A stretch of DNA of 9,434 bases from a bacterium (GTDB taxonomy: Bacteria; Patescibacteriota; Saccharimonadia; Saccharimonadales; Saccharimonadaceae): NCBI GenBank assembly GCA_030428585.1, contig JAUIDL010000024.1:1-9434 (forward strand), read 5' to 3'. A model generated the notes under the pieces. It had not been told where the DNA came from. It saw nothing but the letters and a program-made list of their open reading frames with translations, and did not search any database. Position numbers and translations under genes: made by a program. The first letter of the stretch is position 1, and each line of letters opens with the position of its first letter. Positions 1-4,980 of this stretch are shown one piece after another.

Positions 1-757
1 AGACTAGGACGCGTTTGGTGATACCTTCTTTTTCAACTGACAAGACGCGCGAGTGGGTCAGGATGGTCATGCCTTTTTGCTGAGTCAAGACGCGCTCCAT
101 CAGTTCACCAACTTCATCGTCTTGTTTTGGCAGCAGGCGAGAGGCTTTTTCGACAATGTAGACTTTGGTGCCAAAGGTGGCCATCAGTTGGGCGATTTCG
201 ACACCATGGGTACCGCCGCCGATAATCAACAGACTTTTTGGCGGGCGAATGGCTTCTAAAATGGTGCGCGGCGTGTAAAACTGCACATCGTTCAGGCCAG
301 GAATCTTTGGTGTGGTCCAGTCAGACCCGGTCGCAATCAGGAACTGTGCTGCTGACAAGTGACGACGATTAACACTGATTTCATGAGGACTTAAGAAGTG
401 AGCACTGGCATTAAAGGCGCTAATGCCGTGTTGCTCGTAGAATTTGCGGTTACCCCCAGCGCCGGTGCGCTTGACGGCTAATTCTTTCCAGGCGCGCAGA
501 GATGGGTAGTTGTAGCCAACGGTCGAGGTTCTGAGACCGAATTTACTGCCGTGACGTGCCGTGTCGTATAAATGAGCTGCGTGCAACAAGGCTTTGGTCG
601 GGACGTCACTCCAGTTCGGTGAATCGCCACCAAAGGTATCGTTTTCGATGACCGCCACGCGTTTACCAGCTCGAGCGGCGATGGTTGCTGCCGCGCTTCC
701 GGCGGCGCCGCTACCGATGACAATCAGGTCGTAGTCAAAACTGTGTGAGTGAGCCAT
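1..757 (-). CDS. FAD/NAD(P)-dependent oxidoreductase of the pyridine nucleotide-disulfide oxidoreductase superfamily, partial, catalytic cysteines missing
   Basis: The first 252 residues are inside the window and the C-terminus lies beyond base 1. An N-terminal FAD-binding Rossmann motif (GSGAAGSAAA, residues 15-24) and a second, NAD(P)-binding Rossmann motif (IIGGGTHGVEIAQ, about residue 180 on) give the two-dinucleotide-fold layout of lipoamide dehydrogenase and mercuric reductase. The redox-active site region reads GGDSPNWSDVPTKAL (residues 43-57). Family members have Cys at the positions held here by Ser46 and Asp51, so a disulfide relay of the usual kind cannot work. FAD binding and NAD(P)H oxidation remain plausible; the electron acceptor is unknown. 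The ATG at 755-757 is preceded on the minus strand by AAGGAA at good spacing. It is the third gene of a minus-strand operon, 14 bp after the ATP-cone gene. The superfamily call is firm; the specific reaction cannot be told. Confidence 0.93.
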   Translation of the reverse strand, partial: MAHSHSFDYDLIVIGSGAAGSAAATIAARAGKRVAVIENDTFGGDSPNWSDVPTKALLHAAHLYDTARHGSKFGLRTSTVGYNYPSLRAWKELAVKRTGAGGNRKFYEQHGISAFNASAHFLSPHEISVNRRHLSAAQFLIATGSDWTTPKIPGLNDVQFYTPRTILEAIRPPKSLLIIGGGTHGVEIAQLMATFGTKVYIVEKASRLLPKQDDEVGELMERVLTQQKGMTILTHSRVLSVEKEGITKRVLV

Positions 758-771
758 GCGTTATTTCCTTT

Positions 772-1062
772 TTAGATAATGTTTTTGTGTTGTTCGTACA
801 GATAGGCCGCGTCGGGATGATGGGTGCGCAGATGCCGACCAGCGACTCGTCGCAGATCATGACTGGTCACTTCTGGGTGGGTATCAAGCCAGCCAAGGAC
901 ATCGTCGGTCACGGCTCGGGCGATAGATTCGGCGTGACCTTCGGGCGCACCAGCGCTAATGCAGGCGGCAACGACACTTTTGTGCAACTTTTCGCGGGCA
1001 AAGCTTTCACTCGGTCGTTGGCCGTGCCGTTTGATAATGTCGATTGCTTTGCCTTCGGCCAT
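772..1062 (-). CDS. Stand-alone ATP-cone domain protein
   Basis: This 96-residue protein consists almost entirely of an ATP-cone-like domain. Seen: the N-terminal IIKRHGQRPSESFAREKLHKSV stretch is shortened here to its key parts, KRHGQ near residue 11 and FAREKLHKSV near residue 21, followed by helices around AACISAGAP, an acidic helix, and VTSHDLRRVAGRHL. This matches the pattern of ATP-cones in NrdR and in class I/III ribonucleotide reductases (KRdG...Fd..Kl..si..a, then evts..i). In those families the cone binds ATP/dATP and acts as an allosteric switch. Here it has no zinc ribbon and no catalytic domain. It starts directly after the stop of the membrane protein gene (stop 1063-1065, start 1060-1062), with GGAG in the end of that gene as ribosome site, so the two are translationally linked. 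A nucleotide-sensing subunit for its operon partners is an inference. Confidence 0.8.
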   Translation of the reverse strand: MAEGKAIDIIKRHGQRPSESFAREKLHKSVVAACISAGAPEGHAESIARAVTDDVLGWLDTHPEVTSHDLRRVAGRHLRTHHPDAAYLYEQHKNII

Positions 1063-1776
1063 CTACGATACTCCAACGACATCGGTGATAATCTTGCAGA
1101 CGTAGACAAAGAAGCCGAGGATGGTCAGGGCGCTCCCGGCAGCAAATTGCAAGAAGTGCTTGTTGTCTTCACGCCATTTTTGGATGGCGCTGATACTGTG
1201 GCCGCTGCTGATGAACACCCAGACACTACCAAGCGTAATCAGAGAAATGACGGTGTAAATACCGATACCGACTAATTGCCAGGCGGTCGGCAGCTGTACT
1301 AAGACGAGAGCGCTGATAATAATCGGTGCCAGGATAAACAATGCTTCACCGATGACACTGGTTAAGCCCAGGCTAAACGCTTCGGCAGTATCTTTGGTGG
1401 CTTTGCTACGGTTGGCCAAGTGACGAGCAAACGCGCGCGGTACCCACAGGGTGGTACCCTTATCTTTACGGTAGTAAAATACCCAGACCGATAGTCCAAC
1501 ACCAACCAGCAGACCGCAGGCAATCGCCCAGATGTACTGTGGGGCCGAGCTGCCAAAGAAGTGCTGGAATAGGTAGGCGACAAAGGTGAGCATTAGCAGT
1601 GTCATAATGCCGGCACCAGTGACAAAACCAAAGGTGAGGCGGAGCGTTCGAGCTTGGGAACGTTTAGCGCCCAGCGAGTGACCACTCAGCAACGTTAAGA
1701 CGCTGACGCTCAGTTGAAAGCTGGCGTGGATCAGCGCTGCGAGGGTGACGATAGCGAGCGATGTAGCAATGTCCAT
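1063..1776 (-). CDS. Six-helix integral membrane protein of unknown function
   Basis: The 237 residues hold about six hydrophobic segments (roughly 5-30, 46-72, 80-101, 133-160, 165-190 and 208-230). A basic cytoplasmic-looking loop (RKDKG...RAFARHLANRSKATK, 103-128) splits the protein into two three-helix halves. The tetrapeptide SGHS occurs at 31-34 after the first helix and again at 191-194 after the fifth, and the first helix carries HASFQLS. The two-halves layout recalls small transporters such as the LysE/TerC/DsbD-like groups, but I see no diagnostic motif and do not assign one. It is the first gene of an operon with an ATP-cone protein and an FAD oxidoreductase. The start at 1776 has only a distant AGAGGAA (about 13 bases upstream), so translation initiation looks weak or is set by the AT-rich leader. 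Confidence 0.85.
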   Translation of the reverse strand: MDIATSLAIVTLAALIHASFQLSVSVLTLLSGHSLGAKRSQARTLRLTFGFVTGAGIMTLLMLTFVAYLFQHFFGSSAPQYIWAIACGLLVGVGLSVWVFYYRKDKGTTLWVPRAFARHLANRSKATKDTAEAFSLGLTSVIGEALFILAPIIISALVLVQLPTAWQLVGIGIYTVISLITLGSVWVFISSGHSISAIQKWREDNKHFLQFAAGSALTILGFFVYVCKIITDVVGVS

Positions 1777-1807
1777 GATTGTTTATTTTTCGATTCCTCT
1801 TGCCTTG

Positions 1808-1837
1808 TTTATACCATAAGCGGTACACCTCAGTCAA
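1808..1837 (-). promoter_or_regulatory. Promoter of the membrane protein/ATP-cone/oxidoreductase operon
   Basis: On the minus strand TTGACT (1832-1837) lies 18 bp from TATAAA (1808-1813). TGG directly before the hexamer makes an extended -10. The start point would be near 1801, leaving a leader of about 25 bases before the ATG at 1776. The -35 box lies only 18 bp from the -35 box of the divergent promoter at 1856-1884, so the two promoters probably compete or share control. Confidence 0.7.
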
Positions 1838-1855
1838 AAATCTGTCACAAAAGTA

Positions 1856-1884
1856 TTGACTTTTAAACACGCTTGTGCTTTAAT
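1856..1884 (+). promoter_or_regulatory. Strong extended -10 promoter for the 46-codon gene
   Basis: TTGACT (1856-1861), a 17-bp spacer and TTTAAT (1879-1884), with TGC just before the hexamer (TG at 1876-1877). This is one of the best promoters in the window. Expected start is near 1891, giving a short, A-rich leader before the ATG at 1926. Confidence 0.7.
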
Positions 1885-1925
1885 AGGTACATAAGCCAAT
1901 AAAAACAAAAAAAGGCAATAAAGAA

Positions 1926-2066
1926 ATGAACACCAACAGCAACAACAGCATCGAAAACGTCACCATGAGTGAAATTTTGGAAGTCGCATCGTGGGATCGT
2001 CCACGAACCAACGCCGAACTCATTAGTTTTATCGAATCACGTGAAGCCGCTTTGGCTCAGAAATAA
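1926..2066 (+). CDS. Small 46-residue protein, unknown function
   Basis: I do not recognise this protein. It opens with an Asn/Ser-rich stretch (MNTNSNNSIENVTM), followed by a predicted amphipathic helical part (SEILEVASWD, then NAELISFIESREAALAQK). It has no cysteine, no signal peptide and no membrane segment. An in-frame Met14 at 1965 could be an alternative start, but the first ATG has AAGG about 10 bases upstream and sits about 35 bases from the predicted transcription start. The case for a real gene is its setting: it fits exactly between a near-consensus promoter (1856-1884) and a perfect intrinsic terminator (2110-2143), as a monocistronic unit divergent from the redox operon. The short length and Asn-rich start leave some chance that the transcript acts as RNA instead. 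Confidence 0.6.
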   Translation: MNTNSNNSIENVTMSEILEVASWDRPRTNAELISFIESREAALAQK

Positions 2067-2103
2067 TTACCCAGCTATTCGTTATTGTGGCCGTTTTATC
2101 GGC

Positions 2104-2150
2104 AAAAAAGAGCAGGGGAGTGCATTGCGGCACTCCCCTGCTCCCTTTTA
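2104..2150. terminator. Bidirectional intrinsic terminator
   Basis: A perfect 14-bp stem (2110-2123 with 2130-2143) carries a 6-base loop. On the plus strand it is followed by CCTTTTAT and ends the 46-codon gene. On the minus strand it is followed by TTTTTT (A-run at 2104-2109) and ends the Crp-family gene whose stop is at 2160. The minus-strand U-tract is the better one. Confidence 0.92.
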
Positions 2151-2159
2151 TAGTAAAAA

Positions 2160-2780
2160 TTACTCGTCGATTTTCTCGAGGTATACGGTCAAATTACTGC
2201 GAGAATAGTCGATAATGCCGTCAGCGCGTAATTGGTTGAGCGCCAAGGACGTGGTTTCACGCGTTGCGCCGATCATACTCGCCAGGTCTTGGTGGGTTAA
2301 CGGCAGGCCGTATGCAGAGAAATCGACGGTCGGCTCACCACTCAACCGCTCTGCGAGATAGCGTAAGGTATACACTAATTTCTCACGGACACTGCGCCGT
2401 TCGGTCGAGTCGAGGCGTTCTAGGAAATCATCGTAGTGCTGACTCATCCCTTTGGCGATCTGGGTCATCACCTCTGGGTTTTGTGTCGCTTCGGCGAGTA
2501 ATGCCGCTTTGTCGATGGCGTACATCGTACCATCGGTCAGTGCGGTATAAAAATAACGGACATCACCGCGGGCGCTGAAAAGGCGTTCAGTCGGGATCAC
2601 ATCGTATCGGCCGGCTAGTAGTAATAAGTGCTCGGTCCCAGAGGCGCCGATCGAACCAACCGTTACAAAGCCTTCGCGGATGGCAAAGATTGTTTCGGCT
2701 GAATCACCCGGCTGTAAAATGATTTCGCCACGGGTAAACGAACGGATGGGAAATTGTTTAATAAAGTCGATACTGGCCAT
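2160..2780 (-). CDS. Crp/Fnr-family transcriptional regulator
   Basis: The 206 residues show an N-terminal cyclic-nucleotide-binding-like beta-roll (about 10-95, with RGEIILQPGDSAETIFAIREGFV near 18-40 as the typical opening; the GD turn is at 25-26). A long dimerisation helix follows (about 100-145). A winged helix-turn-helix lies at 160-200, with LTHQDLASMIGATRETTS as helix-turn-helix and LNQLRADGII leading into the wing. There are no cysteines, so it is not an Fe-S FNR, and the Arg/Ser-Thr pair used by CRP to hold cAMP is not evident; its ligand, if any, is unknown. The gene diverges from an SPW-type membrane protein and shares a 22-bp palindrome with it. No Shine-Dalgarno precedes the ATG (2778-2780), while TATACT ends 7 bases before it, which suggests a leaderless mRNA. 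Confidence 0.93.
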   Translation of the reverse strand: MASIDFIKQFPIRSFTRGEIILQPGDSAETIFAIREGFVTVGSIGASGTEHLLLLAGRYDVIPTERLFSARGDVRYFYTALTDGTMYAIDKAALLAEATQNPEVMTQIAKGMSQHYDDFLERLDSTERRSVREKLVYTLRYLAERLSGEPTVDFSAYGLPLTHQDLASMIGATRETTSLALNQLRADGIIDYSRSNLTVYLEKIDE

Positions 2781-2787
2781 TTGTTTT

Positions 2788-2816
2788 AGTATAAAGCAGT
2801 TTCTGTAAGATATCGT
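2788..2816 (-). promoter_or_regulatory. Promoter of the Crp-family gene, probably giving a leaderless transcript
   Basis: On the minus strand TATACT lies at 2788-2793 and the -35 position (2811-2816) reads ACGATA, a poor match. The expected start is at or one base before the ATG at 2780, so the message would have no leader. The 22-bp palindrome at 2803-2824 covers the -35 position, which fits autorepression. Confidence 0.5.
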
Positions 2817-2824
2817 ACATACAG
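2803..2824. promoter_or_regulatory. Candidate Crp-family operator
   Basis: The sequence is an imperfect palindrome of the form CTGTAnG-N8-CnTACAG, 22 bp long, which is the usual length of a CRP-type site. Its centre (2813.5) is about 40 bp upstream of the likely start of the SPW gene and overlaps the -35 of the regulator gene. A direct repeat CAGTTTCT (2797-2804 and 2822-2829) overlaps both ends. Assignment to the adjacent regulator is inference. Confidence 0.4.
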
Positions 2825-2840
2825 TTTCTTATCAGGTTTT

Positions 2841-2846
2841 TATAAT
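2841..2846 (+). promoter_or_regulatory. -10 element of the SPW gene, weak -35
   Basis: A consensus TATAAT at 2841-2846 has only CATACA at the -35 position (2818-2823). A perfect -10 with a poor -35 covered by an operator half-site is typical of an activator-dependent promoter. Start near 2853. Confidence 0.5.
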
Positions 2847-2874
2847 CATCACCATAACCAAATGAGGAGAGCAT

Positions 2875-3261
2875 ATGAGTTACAAATTTATTCCAACCAA
2901 AGTTCATGGCGTTCTCGATTACATTGTGGCGGTTGTCTTGCTGGCGACGCCATTCGTATTTGGGTTTGCCGACATGGGCGGGCCAGCCGTCATCATGCCG
3001 ATGGTACTGGGAGCAGGTCTGATTCTGTACAGTCTGTTAACCCGGTACGAGTGGGGAATTTTCAAGGTGATTAGCATGCCATACCACTTGATTTTCGATG
3101 TCGTGGCGTCGCTGTTCTTGATCGCATCGCCGTTTTTGTTCGGCTTCTACACGATGGAGCCAACGGTGTGGTTGCCACACGTTCTGGGTGGTATCGCTGT
3201 GATAGCAGTGGTCATCTTTTCGCAAACACAGCCTGGTGAAGGTGGTGTGTACAAGAGTTAA
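2875..3261 (+). CDS. SPW-repeat membrane protein
   Basis: This 128-residue protein has four hydrophobic segments arranged as two copies of one unit, offset by exactly 60 residues. HGVLDYIVAV...ATPFVFGF (11-31) matches HLIFDVVASL...ASPFLFGF (71-91). Each unit is followed by a second helix (PMVLGAGLILYSLL, PHVLGGIAVIAVVIF). This is the layout of the SPW family, where the unit usually ends in Ser-Pro-Trp; here the signature is Thr/Ser-Pro-Phe. The molecular function of SPW proteins is not established. The start at 2875 is set by GAGGAG at 2863-2868. An overlapping ATG at 2862 in another frame is a shadow. It diverges from the Crp-type regulator, which probably controls it, and it ends at its own terminator. 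Confidence 0.85.
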   Translation: MSYKFIPTKVHGVLDYIVAVVLLATPFVFGFADMGGPAVIMPMVLGAGLILYSLLTRYEWGIFKVISMPYHLIFDVVASLFLIASPFLFGFYTMEPTVWLPHVLGGIAVIAVVIFSQTQPGEGGVYKS

Positions 3262-3280
3262 GCCGTTTCCTCCTGCTGTT

Positions 3281-3312
3281 GAGCGTCCTTATGCCAAAGG
3301 GCGCTCTTTTTT
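3281..3312 (+). terminator. Intrinsic terminator after the SPW gene
   Basis: GAGCGTCC (3281-3288) pairs with GGGCGCTC (3299-3306) over 8 bp with one G-T wobble. A 10-base loop lies between the arms, and TTTTTT follows at 3307-3312. It lies 20 bp after the stop codon. Confidence 0.88.
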
Positions 3313-3331
3313 GTAAAAAACTAATTGTCTA

Positions 3332-3361
3332 TTGCACACTTACTATACTTAGTGTTAAAAT
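3332..3361 (+). promoter_or_regulatory. Extended -10 promoter of the candidate small RNA
   Basis: TGT-TAAAAT (3353-3361) is an extended -10 element; TTGCAC at 3332-3337 lies 18 bp upstream as a modest -35. TATACT at 3343-3348 is an alternative -10. The expected start from TAAAAT is near 3368. Confidence 0.45.
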
Positions 3362-3368
3362 AACACTA
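3350..3368. promoter_or_regulatory. Perfect palindrome over the -10 element (candidate operator)
   Basis: TAGTGTTA-AAA-TAACACTA is a perfect 8-bp inverted repeat with a 3-base centre. It encloses the extended -10 element, so a bound protein would block RNA polymerase. No regulator for it is visible in the window. Confidence 0.5.
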
Positions 3369-3490
3369 TCGGAGGAACGAGAGCTTTCCGAATAACTCAT
3401 CCGAGCGTCAACGACAAGCGAGTGCTCGCGTTGGTATAAGAGAGGCGAATTGCCCCCACGGCTTTTGTAGCGTGGGGGCTTCTCAATTTT
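3368..3490 (+). ncRNA. Candidate small structured RNA, family not recognised
   Basis: The 216-bp gap between the SPW gene terminator and the next gene holds no convincing reading frame but folds well. From a likely start near 3368 there are three parts. Hairpin 1 is 3369-3375 with 3385-3391 (7 bp including two G-U pairs, and it hides a GGAGG). Hairpin 2 is CAAC (3409-3412) with GTTG (3430-3433) enclosing GCGA/TCGC with loop GTGC. Hairpin 3 is a strong 9-bp GC stem, GCCCCCACG (3452-3460) with CGTGGGGGC (3471-3479), followed by TTCTCAATTTT. This looks like a self-contained unit of about 120 bases. I compared it by eye with RNase P, SRP, 6S and common riboswitch consensus and saw no match. It could instead be a regulatory leader, but the next gene has its own promoter. 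Confidence 0.4.
3452..3490 (+). terminator. Terminator-like GC hairpin
   Basis: A perfect 9-bp stem with a 10-base loop ends at 3479. The following tract TTCTCAATTTT is only partly T-rich, so termination may be moderate. There is no T-run in the other direction. Confidence 0.65.
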
Positions 3491-3513
3491 CAAACTGCTT
3501 AAGATTACGGGTG

Positions 3514-3519
3514 TATACT
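3514..3519 (+). promoter_or_regulatory. -10 element placing transcription start at the ATG of the next gene
   Basis: TATACT at 3514-3519 ends 8 bases before the ATG at 3528, and no Shine-Dalgarno is present. The -35 position shows no good match. The same TATACT-to-ATG geometry occurs at the Crp-family gene. Confidence 0.4.
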
Positions 3520-3527
3520 GAAGTTAT

Positions 3528-4568
3528 ATGAAAACTACGCGAACCTCATCAAAAAAGTCGACCGCCAAGGTCGCAGCAGATGTCCAACAAAATACCCCAG
3601 CGGTTGTCATTCTGCAGTGGCTAACGTATGCCTTTTGGGGCTGGGCCGCGCTGGCGATGACGATTTTGTCGTCGATTGTGGCGTCTTTTGTTATTTCTGG
3701 CCAAAGTCAAGGTGTTGAACCGTTAGCTTACTTTATTGGTGCGGTGGTGGTGATTCTGCCGATTGCCTTGGTTTGTGATCTGATCTTTTCTAAAAATGAA
3801 CGAAATCATAAAGCCGGAGTCGCCCTCGTCATTATGGTCATTCACACCGTACTGTATGCATTATTGGCGGTGGCTGGATTAGCGAGCGTCGTTTTTGCGC
3901 TGATTAGTATGCTGCTGCCGACCGCTGACACCACGTGGCCAGTTGTTTGGCTGCTGACGTCGTTAGTCGCGACAGTGTCGTATGCTTTGGTACTGCTGCG
4001 AATTATTTATCCGCGGGTTGGTACGAAGCTTCGATTGCTCGTACGAACACTGTTGGTTTTATTAGCGCTGACCGCCGTCGTGTGGGCGATAGCAGGGCCG
4101 ATTACGCAGAGTATTGTTCGTCGTGACGACAACTATACTCAGGCGGCGGCGTTCTCGACGACCGGTTTGATTAGCGGGTATGCGTACCAAGAGGGCACGT
4201 TACCAGCGAGTTTGGATGCTGTTCAGGCATATGTCGATGAAGGATATTACGTTGATAATGAATCACAGCTTGCCATCGAACAATCAATCGCGAACGAGAC
4301 AATTACCTATAAACCGAATATCCAAAAACCAACTGAAGATGCAACGGGCAAGACATTCTATTATGAGATATGTGTTGTGTACCAATATGACGATCCAGTA
4401 CGACAGGAAGGTTCGAAGGATTTTTACCTTGACTACACGACATCGTCTGAGAGGGATAGTGCGATGCCGGTTTTGAACGGGACTTCGGACAAAGCGGGTG
4501 AGCATTGTTATGAACTATATGTTACCGTGCCTGACGATAATGGTGTGATTGAACCAGCGAAGCGGTAA
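3528..4568 (+). CDS. Five-helix membrane protein with a C-terminal extracytoplasmic domain, unknown function
   Basis: The 346 residues start with a short basic, Ser/Thr-rich cytoplasmic tail (1-20). About five hydrophobic segments follow (29-57, 66-86, 97-130, 137-160, 168-192). The last 150 residues are polar and acidic (193-346), probably outside the membrane given the topology. That domain holds two cysteines (Cys282, Cys327) that could form a disulfide, and short beta-like stretches (KTFYYEICVVYQY, HCYELYVTV). The helical part resembles the uncharacterised membrane families common in CPR genomes (DUF5671-like), but I cannot confirm that from sequence alone. It lacks a ribosome binding site and is probably leaderless. 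It is monocistronic and converges on the GC-rich orphan gene. Confidence 0.85.
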   Translation: MKTTRTSSKKSTAKVAADVQQNTPAVVILQWLTYAFWGWAALAMTILSSIVASFVISGQSQGVEPLAYFIGAVVVILPIALVCDLIFSKNERNHKAGVALVIMVIHTVLYALLAVAGLASVVFALISMLLPTADTTWPVVWLLTSLVATVSYALVLLRIIYPRVGTKLRLLVRTLLVLLALTAVVWAIAGPITQSIVRRDDNYTQAAAFSTTGLISGYAYQEGTLPASLDAVQAYVDEGYYVDNESQLAIEQSIANETITYKPNIQKPTEDATGKTFYYEICVVYQYDDPVRQEGSKDFYLDYTTSSERDSAMPVLNGTSDKAGEHCYELYVTVPDDNGVIEPAKR

Positions 4569-4573
4569 ATTAA

Positions 4574-4605
4574 CAGAGCCCCGCACCAAGCGGAACGGGG
4601 CTCTG
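4574..4605. terminator. GC-rich hairpin between convergent genes
   Basis: A 10-bp perfect stem (4574-4583 with 4596-4605) has a 12-base loop. It lies 6 bp after the stop of the plus-strand membrane gene and 13 bp after the stop of the minus-strand orphan. The plus side has no T-run, while the minus side continues TTAATTT. It probably serves both genes, better for the minus strand. Confidence 0.65.
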
Positions 4606-4617
4606 ACTTGGTCGGGG

Positions 4618-4827
4618 CTAGTAGGCGGACTTCGCACGGGACAGCGGCATGGGCTGCTGCATGATCTCGGCGTCGTCGTCGGCACCGTCGCCGAACGAAC
4701 GCGCGTACACGCGGCAACTCGCCTTGGCGTCGTGGCGGCTGCGTTTGATCTCGGCGTCCGCAACGGTCTGATAGCCGAGGTCCATGTTGAAGCTGCCACC
4801 CTTGCGGGCCTTGTCCGAATGGGCCAT
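4618..4827 (-). CDS. GC-rich 69-residue orphan protein
   Basis: I do not recognise this protein. It is hydrophilic, basic at the start (AHSDKARKGG) with an acidic patch in the second half (GDGADDDAEIM), one Cys (38), and no membrane or signal segment. By my count 60 of 69 codons end in G or C (87%), far above the flanking genes, which mix all four bases; this suggests foreign origin or strong codon selection. The ATG at 4825-4827 has AGAGGAAA about 10 bases upstream. An upstream in-frame ATG at 4845 overlaps that ribosome site and is unlikely. A near-consensus promoter at 4869-4897 and the hairpin at 4574-4605 make it a complete single-gene unit, so it is probably expressed. Overlapping frames on the plus strand are shadows of the GC-rich sequence. 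Confidence 0.7.
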   Translation of the reverse strand: MAHSDKARKGGSFNMDLGYQTVADAEIKRSRHDAKASCRVYARSFGDGADDDAEIMQQPMPLSRAKSAY

Positions 4828-4868
4828 ACGAGTATTTCCTCTCATCGAATTCCAAACGGTTAATTTTT

Positions 4869-4897
4869 ATTATAGCATATAATAATAAATAAAGCAA
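4869..4897 (-). promoter_or_regulatory. Near-consensus promoter of the GC-rich orphan gene
   Basis: On the minus strand TTGCTT (4892-4897), a 17-bp spacer and TATAAT (4869-4874), with TGC just before the -10 (extended -10). The expected start near 4862 gives a 35-base leader to the ATG. The whole stretch 4855-4910 is very AT-rich. Confidence 0.8.
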
Positions 4898-4980
4898 TAG
4901 CTTTATAAATCTGATATGATACAGGTAATGCTTGAATCATTGATAAAATTGACCGCGAAACAATGCGCGAGCTGATAACG

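Noticed and set aside
53..259. Plus-strand frame of 68 codons
   Set aside because: It is antisense to the NAD(P)-binding part of the oxidoreductase and has no ribosome site.
745..1275. Plus-strand frame of 176 codons
   Set aside because: It lies opposite the ATP-cone and membrane protein genes, has no ribosome binding site and no family pattern; the minus-strand genes explain it.
2160..2780. Fe-S (FNR-type) oxygen sensor
   Set aside because: The protein has no cysteines at all, so the iron-sulfur cluster of FNR cannot form.
4508..4897. Other long frames over the GC-rich orphan, on both strands
   Set aside because: High GC removes stop codons, so open frames arise by chance; only the 4827 start has a ribosome site and a fitting promoter.
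4928..4975. 15-codon plus-strand frame after an extended TATGAT element
   Set aside because: Very short, with no -35, no further gene downstream on that strand and no conserved feature; chance is the simplest reading.
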